Below are positions 11,346 through 21,179 of a DNA stretch of 64,000 bases, one piece after another. The stretch covers positions 3,146,001 to 3,210,000 of the forward strand of contig NC_057863.1 in the NCBI RefSeq assembly GCF_019393635.1, given 5' to 3'. The first letter of the stretch is position 1; every line of letters begins with the position of its first letter. This DNA comes from Dromiciops gliroides. Lineage: Eukaryota > Chordata > Mammalia > Microbiotheria > Microbiotheriidae. Made by a program: the position numbers and the translations under genes. The notes beneath the pieces were generated by a model that was not told the origin of the DNA, made no database searches, and was given only the letters and a program-made list of their open reading frames with translations.

Positions 11346-12802
11346 ATAAAGTCCCCAGCATTTCCTCCAAATGCAAAACTCTCAGAGAGTTCCCCTTGCC
11401 CCTGATGTGATCATCGGTAGGGCTCCTTACAGGTCCTGCCTGAGTTCTGAGCCAACAAACATTCCTAGCCAAGGAAAAAGGCCGGGCCCATGCTGTAAAA
11501 AATGGCACCCAATGAATCTGTTCAATCTCTGCTCATCAATTGGGATGCAGAAAACAAAGAAAATGAAAAAATGGGCTCAGAAACCACTGTTTTGTCTGAA
11601 TTAGAACAGAAAATCGTGTCCCGGCGTGTCCTGGCAAAAGCTCACATTTGAAGCCTTTCTTCAGGAGCATCCTGGCTGCTATCTCAGTTGTCTCTGGCCA
11701 GGCCCATCACCTCAGAAGGCCTGGGAGGGAGGGGCCCATGACTAGAACAGCTGGGTCAGTCAAGTATCTGAAAACACCAAGACAGTTGTTGCAATCAGCC
11801 AGGTCATTCAAGGTGCCTCCTCCCTAAATGTCACCGAATTCTGGTGCATCTTGACACCAGATGGACATTTAAACTTTTGTTCCTACTCCCAGGCCCCAGA
11901 GCTCCATCACAGGCCTGGCAGGTGAAGGCCTCCATATTTGGCACAAAGACCAGGCTGGTTGGGCACAATGTCCAGTAAAGCCCATCTTGTGCCTTGCACC
12001 CAGGTTCTCCTTCCTGGTCACAATCAAGCTGTCCCAGAGAGTACACAATGCCCCTGATCTCCCGCCCTCCCAGGAATAGAAAGGTGATCCAAGAAGAAGC
12101 CTTTAAGACAGAGAGAAGACTCCCACCCATTGAACAAGAAACCAAGTGACTACGCCAAAGTCAATGTAAAGAAGAATCCACGAAACTGGAGGCAGCAGAG
12201 TTACCAGGAGCAATCTTGTTCCCAGAGAGATGAGGCCGTGCGCCGCCTTCCTTTCCCTGAGAAGTCAATGGGGCGGGGTGGTATGGGTGGGGAATGGTGC
12301 GTGCCGGGCAGAGTGGAATTGAAGACCTGGTTTTGCTTGTTTGTTTGTTTAACATGTTACAAGGGAAAGTTCCCAGGGGTGGTTGTGGTGGAGAGAGTGA
12401 GTGAGATGCAGTAATTTGAACAAATAAATAGATGAAATAAGTGGACCTTTAAGAGTGATTGATCTGGTGACGGAGCCAGAAAAGGCTGGAGGCGTCTTCT
12501 GGTCCAACTCCCTTATTTTATGGATGAAAATTGCTCAGCCTTGGTCACGTGGCACCTGGAGGATGGAGCTTTGTGCTGGGCCTACACTGTGGCCACATCC
12601 TGCCAGTGGTGAGGAGTGGGGATGTGGGGCCTGAAAGAGAGAAGATGGGGGGGGGCGGGGAAGAGACGCCGGACGAGCTGCCTTCAAGCCTCTGAAAGCG
12701 CTGTGAAGCGTAAGAGGAATTAGACCCGCTGTCTGCCCGCAGCTGCAGGGGGGTGGGAGGTGGGGGCAGTGGGAGAGACGCAGATCGCTGCTTAGCACAA
12801 GA
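11346..12802. other. Mostly unassigned DNA
   Basis: A weak MIR-like piece lies near 12480-12555; a run of nine G is at 12648. No gene is seen up to the MITE. Confidence 0.5.
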
Positions 12803-12865
12803 TGTCCCAAAAGTCTGAATGGTTTAAGCTTTAATAGTTTAAACTGCACTAAGAATTTGGGGACA
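12803..12865. mobile_element. Palindromic mariner-like MITE
   Basis: About 63 bp forms a near-perfect inverted repeat: the left end TGTCCCAAAAGTCT pairs with the right end AGAATTTGGGGACA, and the centre GGTTTAAGCTTTAATAG pairs with the TTTAAACTGC arm. The TGTCCCAAAAGTC terminus matches the end type of mammalian mariner-derived miniature elements. It is non-coding and would fold as a hairpin. Confidence 0.7.
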
Positions 12866-12999
12866 TTGTATCAGAGGAAGAAAACCAATCAGACGAGGTG
12901 GTTCAGTGGGCAGCGGCTTCCCCTCGGGGCAGGGGGCTGGGGTGGAGGTCTAAGTAGACAGGCTGCCAGGAGGTAGAAGGAATTCTGCAGATCTGAGCT

Positions 13000-13445
13000 T
13001 TCTGTCCGACATCTTACTTTGCCGGCGGCAGCAGCAGGAGTTCCTGAAGCCTCACCAAGCCGCCCAAGAAGGACAAGGACCCCGTGAACAAGTCTGGGGG
13101 CAAAGCTAAGAAGTGGTCCACGGGAAAAGTGCGAGACAAGCTCAGCAAGCCGGTGGTGACAAAGCGATGTAGGACAGACTCTGCCAGGAGGTCCCCAACT
13201 GTAAACTTATCATCCCTTCAGGGCTCTCAGAAAGACCGAATTCGGAGTTCTCTAGCCCGGGGAACCCTCCAGGAACTGTTTAGTGAAGGTCTGATTAAGC
13301 TAGTTTCCAAACACAGAGCCCCAGTGACATAGACTGGGAACACCAAGGGCGGAGATGCTCCAGCTGCTGAAGATTCATGAAACGGCTCAACATTTTTGTG
13401 TACATTTTCAAAAATAAACTTATTGGACTTCAAAAATACAGAAAA
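13000..13445 (+). pseudogene. RPS25: RPS25 processed pseudogene
   Basis: This is a retrocopy of the mRNA for ribosomal protein S25 (125 residues in mammals). It opens with 5' UTR-like TCTGTCCGACATCTT. Coding matches follow: [15 protein letters not shown] near 13068-13112, KVRDKLS near 13126-13146, an EVPN-type region near 13185, and [20 protein letters not shown] near 13252-13311. The initiator ATG has become AAG, codons after it are missing, the middle is shifted in frame, and a TAG truncates the C-terminal IYTRNTKGG region near 13330. A short 3' UTR with AATAAA (13413-13418) and an A-rich tail follow. The flanks AGATCTGAGCT (12989) and AGATATGAGCT (13446) look like a target-site duplication, the mark of L1-driven insertion. 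It cannot make S25. Confidence 0.92.
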
Positions 13446-13499
13446 AGATATGAGCTGGTCCCAGAGACCACCCAGCCCCTCCCAACACTGTGGCTGTAA

Positions 13500-14060
13500 A
13501 ATTCTGAGCCTGGACCCCCAGATAGAATAGACTCCGAAATCCTCCGGCCCGAGGGCGCCACTGTCAATGCCTGACTGCCCAGAAGGGCTTGGCACCAGTG
13601 GGCATGTGCTGGCATGTGGCTCGGCGCATGACCCACCCGCCAGGCCAGGGTCTGTTTTCTTTTTCTTTCATGTCCCTCTCCACAGGCCCCCGGAGCGGGC
13701 CCAGACGCAGGAATGTTCTGAACGCCGTGGGGGCACAGGCCGACTGCTGGCGGGTTTTGACTGACTTTGCAGAAGGTCAGAGAGCTTTCCCGCCCCCCCC
13801 CCCCCCCGCCCCAACCTGGTGTTCGTTCTACCTGGCTTAGGGCCTGATACCGGGAAAGCTGCTGTGCAAACAAGGGCTGATCGCTCGCAAGGAAGCCCTA
13901 GCAGGGAGATAGCGCCAGAATGGGGACTGGGCCTGCCGACTCTGCTTTCTATTTTGAGGGGAAGCGCGTTTGAAGTGAGCAGGGCGCGCGCCTCGCACAG
14001 GAATGCTCGCAGTCAGGAGCTGCTCGTAAACGCTGTTTCATAGGAGAGGGGGACGGGTGG
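13500..14060. promoter_or_regulatory. Orphan CpG-rich stretch
   Basis: CpGs are frequent here (for example GAGGGCGCC, GGCTCGGCGCATG, CGCGTTTG and GGGCGCGCGCC) although the surrounding DNA is CpG-poor. No gene start is recognised. It lies just past the RPS25 retrocopy and ends before an L2. It could be an orphan CpG island or a recent GC-biased patch. A run of C (13791-13807) lies inside. Confidence 0.4.
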
Positions 14061-14259
14061 CTCGGCCTCACTTAAGTATTTTATGTTGGTCCCAGAATTC
14101 TGCACTTCCAACCATGGAAAGAGGGCCGGAGAAGCAGCGCCTAGAACCACCGAAGCTGCCCTCGCCTGCGTGGCCAAGTCCAACGGCCTTTTTCCAATTC
14201 TCTTTCACCCGTCTGCAGCCTAGGACACTGTGGCTGGCTCCGCCTCAGCGCTCTCTTCT

Positions 14260-14562
14260 CTGACTTTTCAGGACAGTCCCTCCCTCCTCTCCCTCTCCTT
14301 CGCGGGATCCTCCTCCAAACCACGCCCTCTAATCGCTGGCGTCCCTCGGGTTCTGCCCTGGGCCCTCTGCTCTTCTCCCTCTATACGACTTCACAGGCTG
14401 ATCTCATCAGCTCCTGCAGATTTAATGATCAGCTCTACGCTGATGATTCTCAAATCTGCCTGTCCTGCCCCAGTCTCTCACATCTTCAACTACCTTTCAA
14501 ACACCTTGACTCCGATGTTCGCTAGACATCTGAAATTCAGTATGTTTGAAACCGAACTCATT
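14260..14562 (+). mobile_element. L2-type LINE reverse transcriptase piece, left part
   Basis: Across one frame shift the plus strand encodes GVPR...GPLLFSLY followed by the catalytic YADD (14436-14447), the reverse transcriptase motifs of L2/CR1-clade LINEs. A MAR1 SINE interrupts the element at 14563. Confidence 0.82.
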
Positions 14563-14816
14563 ATTTTGTTGTTGTTATTGTTGAGTTCCAGTCGTATCTG
14601 ACTCTCATAGACTTTCAGTGACTTCATTTGGGGGTTTTCTGGCCAAAGATACTGGAGTGGTTTGCCATTTCCTTCTCCAGCTCATTTTACAAATGAGAAA
14701 ACTGAGGCAAACAGGGTTAAGTGACTTGTCCAGGGTCACACAGCTAGAAAGTGTGTGAGGTTGGAAATATCTTCCTGATTCCAAGTCCAGTCCTCTGAAC
14801 CACCTGGCTGCCCTGA
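14563..14816 (-). mobile_element. MAR1-type SINE inserted in L2
   Basis: TTGTTGTTATTGTTGAGTTC then GATACTGGAGTGGTTTGCC and CACCTGGCTGCCCTG, in reverse; it splits the L2 at 14260-15415. Confidence 0.85.
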
Positions 14817-15415
14817 ATTCATTATCTTTCCCCTTAAGCCCTCCCCACTCCTACCTTCCCTATTACTGTAGAGAGCAACAGGCTCCTAGACCCTCAGGTT
14901 CCCAACGTAGTTGTCATGCTGGGTTCCTCACTATCTCTCAATCCAGATCCAATGTGGTGTCTCTCCGATATACCCCCTTCTCTCCTGTGACACAGCCCCC
15001 ACTCTGCTGCAGACCCTCATCACTTTACACCTGGACTATGGCAATAGCTGCTGGGGTGTCTGCCTGCCCCAAGTTTCTCCCCACTCCGGTCCATCCTCCA
15101 TCCCTCCACGAAAATGCTTTGCCCTCGATAGACTGCAATGGCTCCCTATCACCTCCAGGATCAAACACCAAACTTCGTGTTTGACGTTCAAAGCACTCCA
15201 TAACCCGGCCCTTCCCATCTTCCCAGACTTCCCATCTATCATTCCCGTAGGAGTACTCTGTGCCCCTGAACACTGGCCTCTGCTGCTCCTCACAGAAGAC
15301 CCTCCATCCCGGCTCAGGGCACTGTGCCTGACTGTGCCCCAAGTCCAGAATGCCCCCGCCTTCATCTCGGACAGATTCCTGGCCTCCTTGGGGGTCTTTC
15401 TGGTCTCAGGTACTT
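14817..15415 (+). mobile_element. L2-type LINE, right part
   Basis: This is the continuation of the L2 after the MAR1. It encodes VSLRYTPFSPVTQPPLCC and LQWLPITSRIKHQTSCLTFK, then ALHNPALP, the usual post-reverse-transcriptase segment of L2. It is broken by stops and frame changes. Confidence 0.8.
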
Positions 15416-15548
15416 AAGAAAGGACTGAGTGATTTACTGACTGAAAGCCTAACACTGTCCAACTTAAATAGAAATCCTGCTTAAGGATCCCTCCAGGCTG
15501 CATATTGACTTAGAAAACCACAAATTCACAGTTTCTTTGTTACTTTTA

Positions 15549-15788
15549 GGGGCAGTTAGATGAGTCAGTGGATAGAGCACTGGGCCTGGAGTTAGGGAGA
15601 CCTGAGTTCAAATCCAGATTCAGATACTTAACGGCTGTGTGACCTTGGGCAAGTCACTTCACCTCTGTTTGCCTTAATCCACTGGAGAAGGAAATGTCAG
15701 AGCCCTCCAGTATCTTTGCCAAGACAGTCCCCTGGCAACGACATGTCCACAGGGTCACAGAGAGTCAGAAGTGACTGAACAGCAATAT
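15549..15788 (+). mobile_element. MAR1-type SINE
   Basis: Sense copy from GGGGCAGTTAGATGAG to GAGAGTCAGAAGTGACTG. Confidence 0.82.
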
Positions 15789-16104
15789 TATATTATATTT
15801 TGACTTACTTTGTTAAATATTTCCCAATTCCAAGTTAGTCTGGCCGAGGACCTGTGAGCTTCACTAGCCACCGGGGCATGTCAGATGCCTCTGAGTCTAA
15901 CCCTCCAGCTTTGCTCCCAAGCACAAGGCCAAGGCCTCAACCCAATTTGTGTCAAGAACCCATTTGGCAGCCTGAGGAAGCCTGTGGCCAGACCCTTCTC
16001 GAATCATGGTTTTAATTGCATAAAATAAATATAGAAGATGGCAAAGGAAACCAAATATACTGAAATACAGTTAACAAATTTTTTTTAAAAACTCCCTGAC
16101 CCCA
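15789..16104. other. Unassigned, possibly an old repeat
   Basis: The AT-rich right half (GCATAAAATAAATATAG, CTGAAATACAGTTAACAAA) looks like a dispersed element, but I cannot name the family. Confidence 0.35.
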
Positions 16105-16440
16105 GGTGAATGATTCCTATATGGAAGGCATGCCAGGCAGTTGGCTGCCCAGCCTCTGTTGGAGCATTTCTAGTAACAGAGAGCTCACTACCTCCCAAGA
16201 CAGTAAGCTCATTGTCATCTCGTTAGAAAGTATTCCTCTTATTGAGCCCGATGTCCCAGCTCTGCCAGAGAGAGGAGTGTGGACGATGAAATGTGGGGCA
16301 GGGCTGTCCACCCTGCCTTTCCCGTTCTCTTGCTCCTGGCGCTCTGCCTGGCGGCTCTGGGGCCACGCCTCTCCTCCTCCATTGCTTTAAACCCCTCTGG
16401 CGACCTCTCCCCCCTAGATCTTTTTAGCCCCATTCATAGG
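16105..16440 (-). mobile_element. CR1/L3-like LINE, antisense, decayed
   Basis: CAGAGAGCTCACTACCTCCC and ATTCCTCTTATTGAGCCC resemble the reversed L3 3' end. An overlapping plus-strand frame with a hydrophobic stretch (16279-16656) is a by-product of this repeat and its neighbours. Confidence 0.45.
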
Positions 16441-16596
16441 CTCCCAGGACTAGAGCTGAAGGAACCTCAGAAGCCATCATGTGCAGCCCTTTGTTTTACA
16501 CAGGAGGAAACTGAGGTTCAGGGACCTGTAAGTACCTGCCAAGGTTACACAGTTACTAGACACGGGAGATGTGGCCTAAAAGACCCCAGAGGCAGC
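16441..16596 (-). mobile_element. MIR-type SINE
   Basis: CACAGGAGGAAACTGAGGTTC and AGGTTACACAGTTACTAG are reversed MIR. Confidence 0.65.
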
Positions 16597-16612
16597 AATC
16601 TTTCCCCATCCC

Positions 16613-16768
16613 CCTTTTTTTTTGGGGGGGGGGGCAGGGCAATGGAGGCTAAGTGACTTGCCCAGGGTCACACAGCTAGTAAGTGTCAAGTGTTTGAGGT
16701 CAGATTTGAACTCAGGTCCTCCTGAATCCAGGGCTGGTGCTTTATCCACCGCACCACCTACCTGCCCC
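16613..16768 (-). mobile_element. tRNA-derived SINE
   Basis: T/G-rich tail, then CAGGGCAATGGAGGCTAAGTG and the end CACCTACCTGCCCC. Confidence 0.9.
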
Positions 16769-17157
16769 TTCCCATCCCTTCTAACCCTTTGCCCAGAAGG
16801 CTACACTTCCTTCCTGGCCCAGTGTGTGGGAAGGAGCAGCATCAAATTGTTGGGTCTCAAGTTCCTCCTTAGTTCACATGCTGTCCATGGCTGTGCTCAT
16901 ACTTTCTCAGCTGAGCTGAGGACTTGCCACAGAGGCCATAGGTGGCACTCAATCTCCAATCTTGCTATGAATCACAGGGACGAAGTTACAGGTTGGCAGC
17001 GCTTTGAGTGCCACACACAACCCTCCATAGAGTCATTTGGTTCTATTTTTATGATCATACCAAAACAAGAAGAGAACCCCCCAAAAAGTTGGGGGGGCTC
17101 CAAACCCTTGAACTCAGGACCAAAACTGAAATATTCTGAATAAGAAGACCCATCCTT
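16769..17157. other. No recognised feature
   Basis: Unique-looking DNA between two antisense SINEs. Confidence 0.5.
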
Positions 17158-17307
17158 TTTTTTTTTTTTTTTTTGCTGGGCAATGGGGGTTAAGTGACTT
17201 GCCCAGGGTCACACAGCTAGTAAGTCAAGTGTCTGAGGCCAGATTTGAACTCAGGTACTCCTGAATCCAAGGCCGGTGCTTTATCCACTGCACCACCCCG
17301 CCACCCC
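17158..17307 (-). mobile_element. tRNA-derived SINE with clear TSD
   Basis: Reversed SINE flanked by AGAAGACCCATCCTT at 17143 and 17310, a perfect 15-bp target duplication. Confidence 0.93.
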
Positions 17308-17390
17308 AGAGAAGACCCATCCTTAACCATTGTCATTGAGCAATAGATGTCTTTGGACACTAGCTTTTACTACAGACTTGATAATGATTC

Positions 17391-17543
17391 TTTTTTTTTT
17401 TTTTTTTGGTGAGGCAATTGTGGTTAAGTGACTTGCCCAGAGTCACACAACTAGTAAGTGTCAAGTGTCTGAAGCCGGATTTGAACTCAGGTCCTCCTGA
17501 CTCCAGGGCTGGTGTTCTATCCACTCTGCCACCTAGCCACCCC
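17391..17543 (-). mobile_element. tRNA-derived SINE
   Basis: Reversed, poly-T led, ends CACCTAGCCACCCC; flanks AATGATTCTT and AATGTTTCTT. Confidence 0.9.
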
Positions 17544-17739
17544 AATAATGTTTCTTAATGAATTAAGCCTAAAATTACAAAGCACTTACATGTAAAACTT
17601 AGACTGTGGTAAAATAAATTCAACAAGTAACGATGTTTAAATCATGTCATGTCAGTCTGCTTTAGACGCTTCCCATGATGTCAAAGGTTAAAATAGGAAG
17701 TAAGTTCTCCATTCTCAAACAATTGTTTTCTAGCTAAAC

Positions 17740-17985
17740 TGTCTAAAATATCTAATGAGTGGTCGCCAATAAATTATAAGCTTTAGCAAGAGTTAGACTT
17801 TTAAGCATTTATTAAGGAGAATAAGAATCTGGTAAAGAGAGAGAAAGGCCTACATTCATCTATCTATTGAAGGGAGAGCGCATTTCTAGCTCCGCTCTCC
17901 GCCAGAGTCCTCAGGAAAAAAAAGCCCGAGTCAGAGCACCCAGCTCCCCCTTCCTCCTCCCACCAGCAAACGTCACTTCCTGACA
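17740..17985 (-). mobile_element. LTR-like piece related to family A
   Basis: It is bounded by TGTC...GACA. Its plus-strand start (TCTAAAATATCTAATGAGTG then GTCGCC and AAGCTTTAGCA) resembles the start of the 49.2-kb LTR (TTTAAAATCTAAATTGTGTG then ATCGCC and AAGCTTTAGCA). The minus strand carries AATAAA in CCTTAATAAATGC. At 246 bp it is short for an LTR, so it is either a truncated copy or a distinct short LTR. Confidence 0.55.
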
Positions 17986-17989
17986 CCAA

Positions 17990-18461
17990 AGAAAAGACAC
18001 ATGGTCTTGCCCTCAGAGACATTCGACTCATGGCGCAGCTTTTCTACAGTAAGTCTCCAGCGGGTGGCGTCATTCCAATCATTACACCACTTTTTGGCAA
18101 GAATACTTTCTGAACTCAAACTACAGTTCCCGGAGTTTTCAGACCTTGATACAAATGAAACAGAAATGTCCATATTTCAAAATCAATTGACACTTTCCTT
18201 TGGAAGTGATTAATCCGCAGTGTAACGACATGCCCCAAGGCAAATAGCTAGAGTGTACTCCATTAAAATCATGTGCTTGTGGATTGATATCAGTATTTGG
18301 CAGCATTTATGCAAAGATACCTTTTCAAAGATGAAATTCACAAAATCTCCTTACAGTTTAGCACCAAGAGATGAAGATTTACGATCAATTTTGATGATTG
18401 GGAACACCATCTGAACCCCAATTAAGCACAATGTTATCCCCCGCCAAATCCATTCTTTTCA
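17990..18461 (+). mobile_element. hAT (Charlie-type) transposase remnant, C-terminal part
   Basis: Translated on the plus strand, 18103-18180 reads LSELKLQFPEFSDLDTNETE and on to IFQNQ, like the segment before the hAT dimerisation domain in ZBED5, FAM200 and GTF2IRD2-type proteins. At 18307-18408, LCKDTFSKMKFTKS and RDEDLRSILMIGNT match the hAT C-terminal dimerisation motif (CExxFSxMKxxKSxxRxxLTDEHLxxxL). A TAA at 18211 and decayed codons between the two blocks show it is dead. The matching 3' end is at 18717-18913, beyond an inserted MAR1. The 5' half is missing; an LTR piece adjoins on the left. Confidence 0.75.
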
Positions 18462-18716
18462 TTGTTCTTGTTTAGTCATTTCCAGTCATGCCCCACTCTT
18501 TGTGACCTCATTTGGGGTTTTCTCAGCAGAGATACTGGAGTGGTTTGCTGTTTCCTTCTCCAGTTCATTTTACAGACGAGGATACGGAGGCAAACAAGGT
18601 AAAGTGACTTGCCCAGGGTCACACAGCCAGTAAGTGTCTGAAGCTGGATTTGAACTCAGGGAGATGTCTTCCTGACTCCCAGCTTCTTGCTCTATCTACT
18701 GTACCACCTAGCTGCT
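18462..18716 (-). mobile_element. MAR1-type SINE inserted in the hAT remnant
   Basis: Reversed copy (GATACTGGAGTGGTTTGCTG, CACCTAGCTGC). It separates the hAT transposase remnant from its terminal repeat. Confidence 0.85.
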
Positions 18717-18913
18717 TTTTCTTCTCATTAGTAGACCTGTATAACAAAACATTGCATTTAATTGTTATTAGTATGTTTTTAATTTCATTAGTAGAAAATT
18801 TTGTGGAAATTTGTCTTTTCTATTCATATAAGTACCTATATGATATCCTCAGTTTCACCTCTAGGCCCACAAAGCACTCTCTGGCCCTTTACAAAAAAGT
18901 TTGCTGACCCCTG
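18717..18913 (+). mobile_element. 3' end and terminal inverted repeat of the same hAT element
   Basis: The segment ends AAAAAGTTTGCTGACCCCTG, the reverse complement of the CAGGGGTC(A/G)GCAAACTTTTT terminus of Charlie/MER20-type hAT elements. It is preceded by the usual subterminal GGCCCACAAAG...CTGGCCCTTTACA. It continues the transposase remnant that a MAR1 SINE interrupts. The next 8 bp, TTCTAGTG, would be the target-site copy; the partner is lost. Confidence 0.75.
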
Positions 18914-19731
18914 TTCTAGTGCTCTCTGACTTAGAGTTAGACAATTCCTTGCTTTCTAGTTTAACCTCACGGAGAATCCTATACTCCCAAACTCAGCGAG
19001 GCTCCCCTGAAGCCAGAACAGCCCAGCTGGGTAGAGGCTGGACATGGAAGCCTGATTCTATTCTCAAGTCTTTTTTAATTGGAAGGCACATATTGCTGAG
19101 TACCCCCAAAGCTAATGGAAGGAGATGAAGTCTCAATCCTCAGCCCTCCTGCCCCACCTTCTCTGGGTTTTATCTCCACATATCTGTCAACAAGGAAGAC
19201 TCCCACCTTGGGTTCTGGCTGGAACAAAGCCCCCCCCACCTCCTATGGGGAATCCCTCCTGACTTCAAGGTGGAGGCCTCATCCTTTAGCCCTGAGAATG
19301 ATCATTTTTTATGAATGTGTCCCATCGCAGGCTCTAATCACAAACCCTGCAGAGGGAGCCCCTCCCCAGCCTCTCATGTCCATGACACCACGTGTTCTCT
19401 CCTGCTTCTTCTTCCAGGATCCCCCCGAGATGCCTTTATGCTGGAAGATCCACCTCCCCAGACTTCCTCCCCCTTAACTCTAAAACCCCAAACTCCTGAA
19501 TCTTTGCTCCCACCATAACTTAATCATTCTGTGCCCCTATTCCCTGAGGACTCCAGTTACTGCTTGGTAACAATGGTAGGATTGGAATTGGTTAATTAAT
19601 GCTGTTTAGGGAGTCAAGAGCCTTATCTCAATTATAACCCCTGACACTGTATAAGAGATAGAGATGATATACATATAGATCTAGGTCTAGATATGTATGT
19701 ATACATATAGATATATGATGTGCATGTATGT
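18914..19731. other. No recognised feature
   Basis: Unassigned DNA; the last 100 bp is AT-rich and grades into the minisatellite. Confidence 0.55.
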
Positions 19732-20156
19732 GATACATATAGATGTGTGATACGTATAGATATGTGATGTGTGTATGACATGTATGTATGTGATCTGTAT
19801 AGATATGTGATGTGTGTATGACATGTATGTATGTGATCTGTATAGATATGTGATGTGTGTATGACATGTATGTATGTGATCTGTATAGATATGTTGTGTG
19901 TGCGTGACATGTATGTATGTGATCTGTATAGATATGTGATGTGTGTATGACATGTATGTATGTGATCTGTATAGATATGTTGTGTGTGCGTGACATGTAT
20001 GTATGTGATCTGTATAGATATGTGATGTGTGTGACATGTATGTATGTGATCTGTGTAGATATGTCATGTGTGTATGACATATGTGTGTGATCTGTATAGA
20101 TATGTGATGTGTGCATGACATATATGTATGTGATCTGTATAGATATGTGATGTGTG
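19732..20156. repeat. 43-bp minisatellite, about 10 copies
   Basis: The phrase GATCTGTATAGATATG recurs at 19792, 19835, 19878, 19921, 19964, 20007, 20048, 20089 and 20132. Spacings are 43, 43, 43, 43, 43, 41, 41 and 43 bp; a variant copy starts at 19749 and a partial one at 19732. Units differ by a few bases (for example GTGATGTGTGTAT versus GTTGTGTGTGCGT in alternating copies). The repeat is purine-pyrimidine alternating and AT-rich. All three minus-strand frames stay open across it, which is a repeat artefact. Confidence 0.95.
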
Positions 20157-20192
20157 GTAGAGATAAACTTGAAGATGATATAGACCTAGATG

Positions 20193-20241
20193 TAGGTACC
20201 ACTAGGTGGCAGTGCAGTGGATAGAGCACCAACCTTGGAGG
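20193..20241 (+). mobile_element. SINE head fragment
   Basis: ACTAGGTGGCAGTGCAGTGG then ATAGAGCACCAACC is only the tRNA-like head; it adjoins the minisatellite, and an L2-type end follows. Confidence 0.6.
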
Positions 20242-20739
20242 AGCATGTATTAAACACTTACTGTGTACCTAGCATTGTTCTAAATGCCTAACCCTTGGCT
20301 TGGCTACTGCCTCTGCCCTTTTCCCTTTTGGGTGAAGGAGACTACAGCCTCTGACCTTGTGGGTTCATCAGGTCAGGAGAGCACTCCAGGGCCCAGGCTT
20401 CTAGGCCAGCTTTTATAGCTAGTACAGTGTCCGGGGCCTCAAGGAGCAAGGAATGACGTCCTGGCCCTAGGTCAGAGAAGTTGAGAGGATGCCTGATCTG
20501 GAATCATGACCTCTGGACAGACTTGTGGGAGCAAACCCTTGGAGGAGCCCAGCTGAGCTCAAGCCTAATTCCCTCGCCCCACCCCACCCCACCCAGACAG
20601 AGGCAGTCTTGAGAGGGCCTGTACCCCCAGAATGGGGGGAGACGGTTGTACCCTTGCTTTTACTCTATCTTTCAAGCAAATATTCCTTTGTGAAAGCTGA
20701 TTGATGTAAGAGATTAAATGGAACTGGAGTATGAGTCGT
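20242..20739. other. Mostly unassigned DNA
   Basis: A short reversed L2-like end (GCATGTATTAAACACTTACT) opens the interval; a (CCCCA)n patch lies near 20577-20596. Confidence 0.45.
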
Positions 20740-21150
20740 TAGCCCCCAGCAATTAGGGGGACAAGGCTAATGGGGCTCTGAATTTCAATCTTGAAGGAAG
20801 CCCGGAGCCAGAGGCAGAAGACATTCCAGGCATGGGAGGCAGCCAGAGAGAATGCTGGGATGGGGAGACGGAGGGTCCCAGTGGAACAGCCAGGGGACCA
20901 GGGCCTTCCCAGAGCACGTGGTGGAGCCCAGTGTGAGAAGGAAGGATGAGGAATGCCAGACAGAATTTTGTGTTTGGTCCTGTGGGCAACAGGGAGGGAG
21001 CCTGTTTATTGAAGGGGGAGGCAGGAATCACTGGATCTGTGGACACCCAAGGTCAGGGGCTGTGACCTGGATAAAGATCCAGCAAAGGAAACTGAGGAGG
21101 ATCGGCAGATAAGCAGGGGGAGAGCCAGGAGGGAGGGTGACCAATAGTGT
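20740..21150 (-). mobile_element. L2-type LINE fragment, antisense
   Basis: ACATTCCAGGCATGGGAGGC, CAGACAGAATTTTGTGTTTG and CAACAGGGAGGGAGCCTG align with the same part of the 22-kb and 37-kb L2 copies. Confidence 0.7.
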
Positions 21151-21179
21151 GGAAGGTTCCAGACTCTCCATAGTAGGAT

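Noticed and set aside
14911-15417. Plus-strand frame of 168 codons
   Set aside because: It translates to the segment after the reverse transcriptase of an L2-type LINE, not a host gene.
16279-16656. Frame with a signal-peptide-like start (PVLLLLALCLAALG)
   Set aside because: The frame runs from decayed CR1/L3-like sequence into MIR and SINE sequence. There is no conserved protein and the hydrophobic run is probably chance.
19732-20156. Regularly spaced repeats that might be taken for a CRISPR array
   Set aside because: Units are contiguous and nearly identical with no unique spacers, and the genome is mammalian. It is a minisatellite.
19628-20232. Three overlapping minus-strand frames rich in His, Thr, Tyr and Ile (92-181 codons)
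   Set aside because: The 43-bp minisatellite lacks stop codons in every minus-strand frame, so all three stay open by chance.
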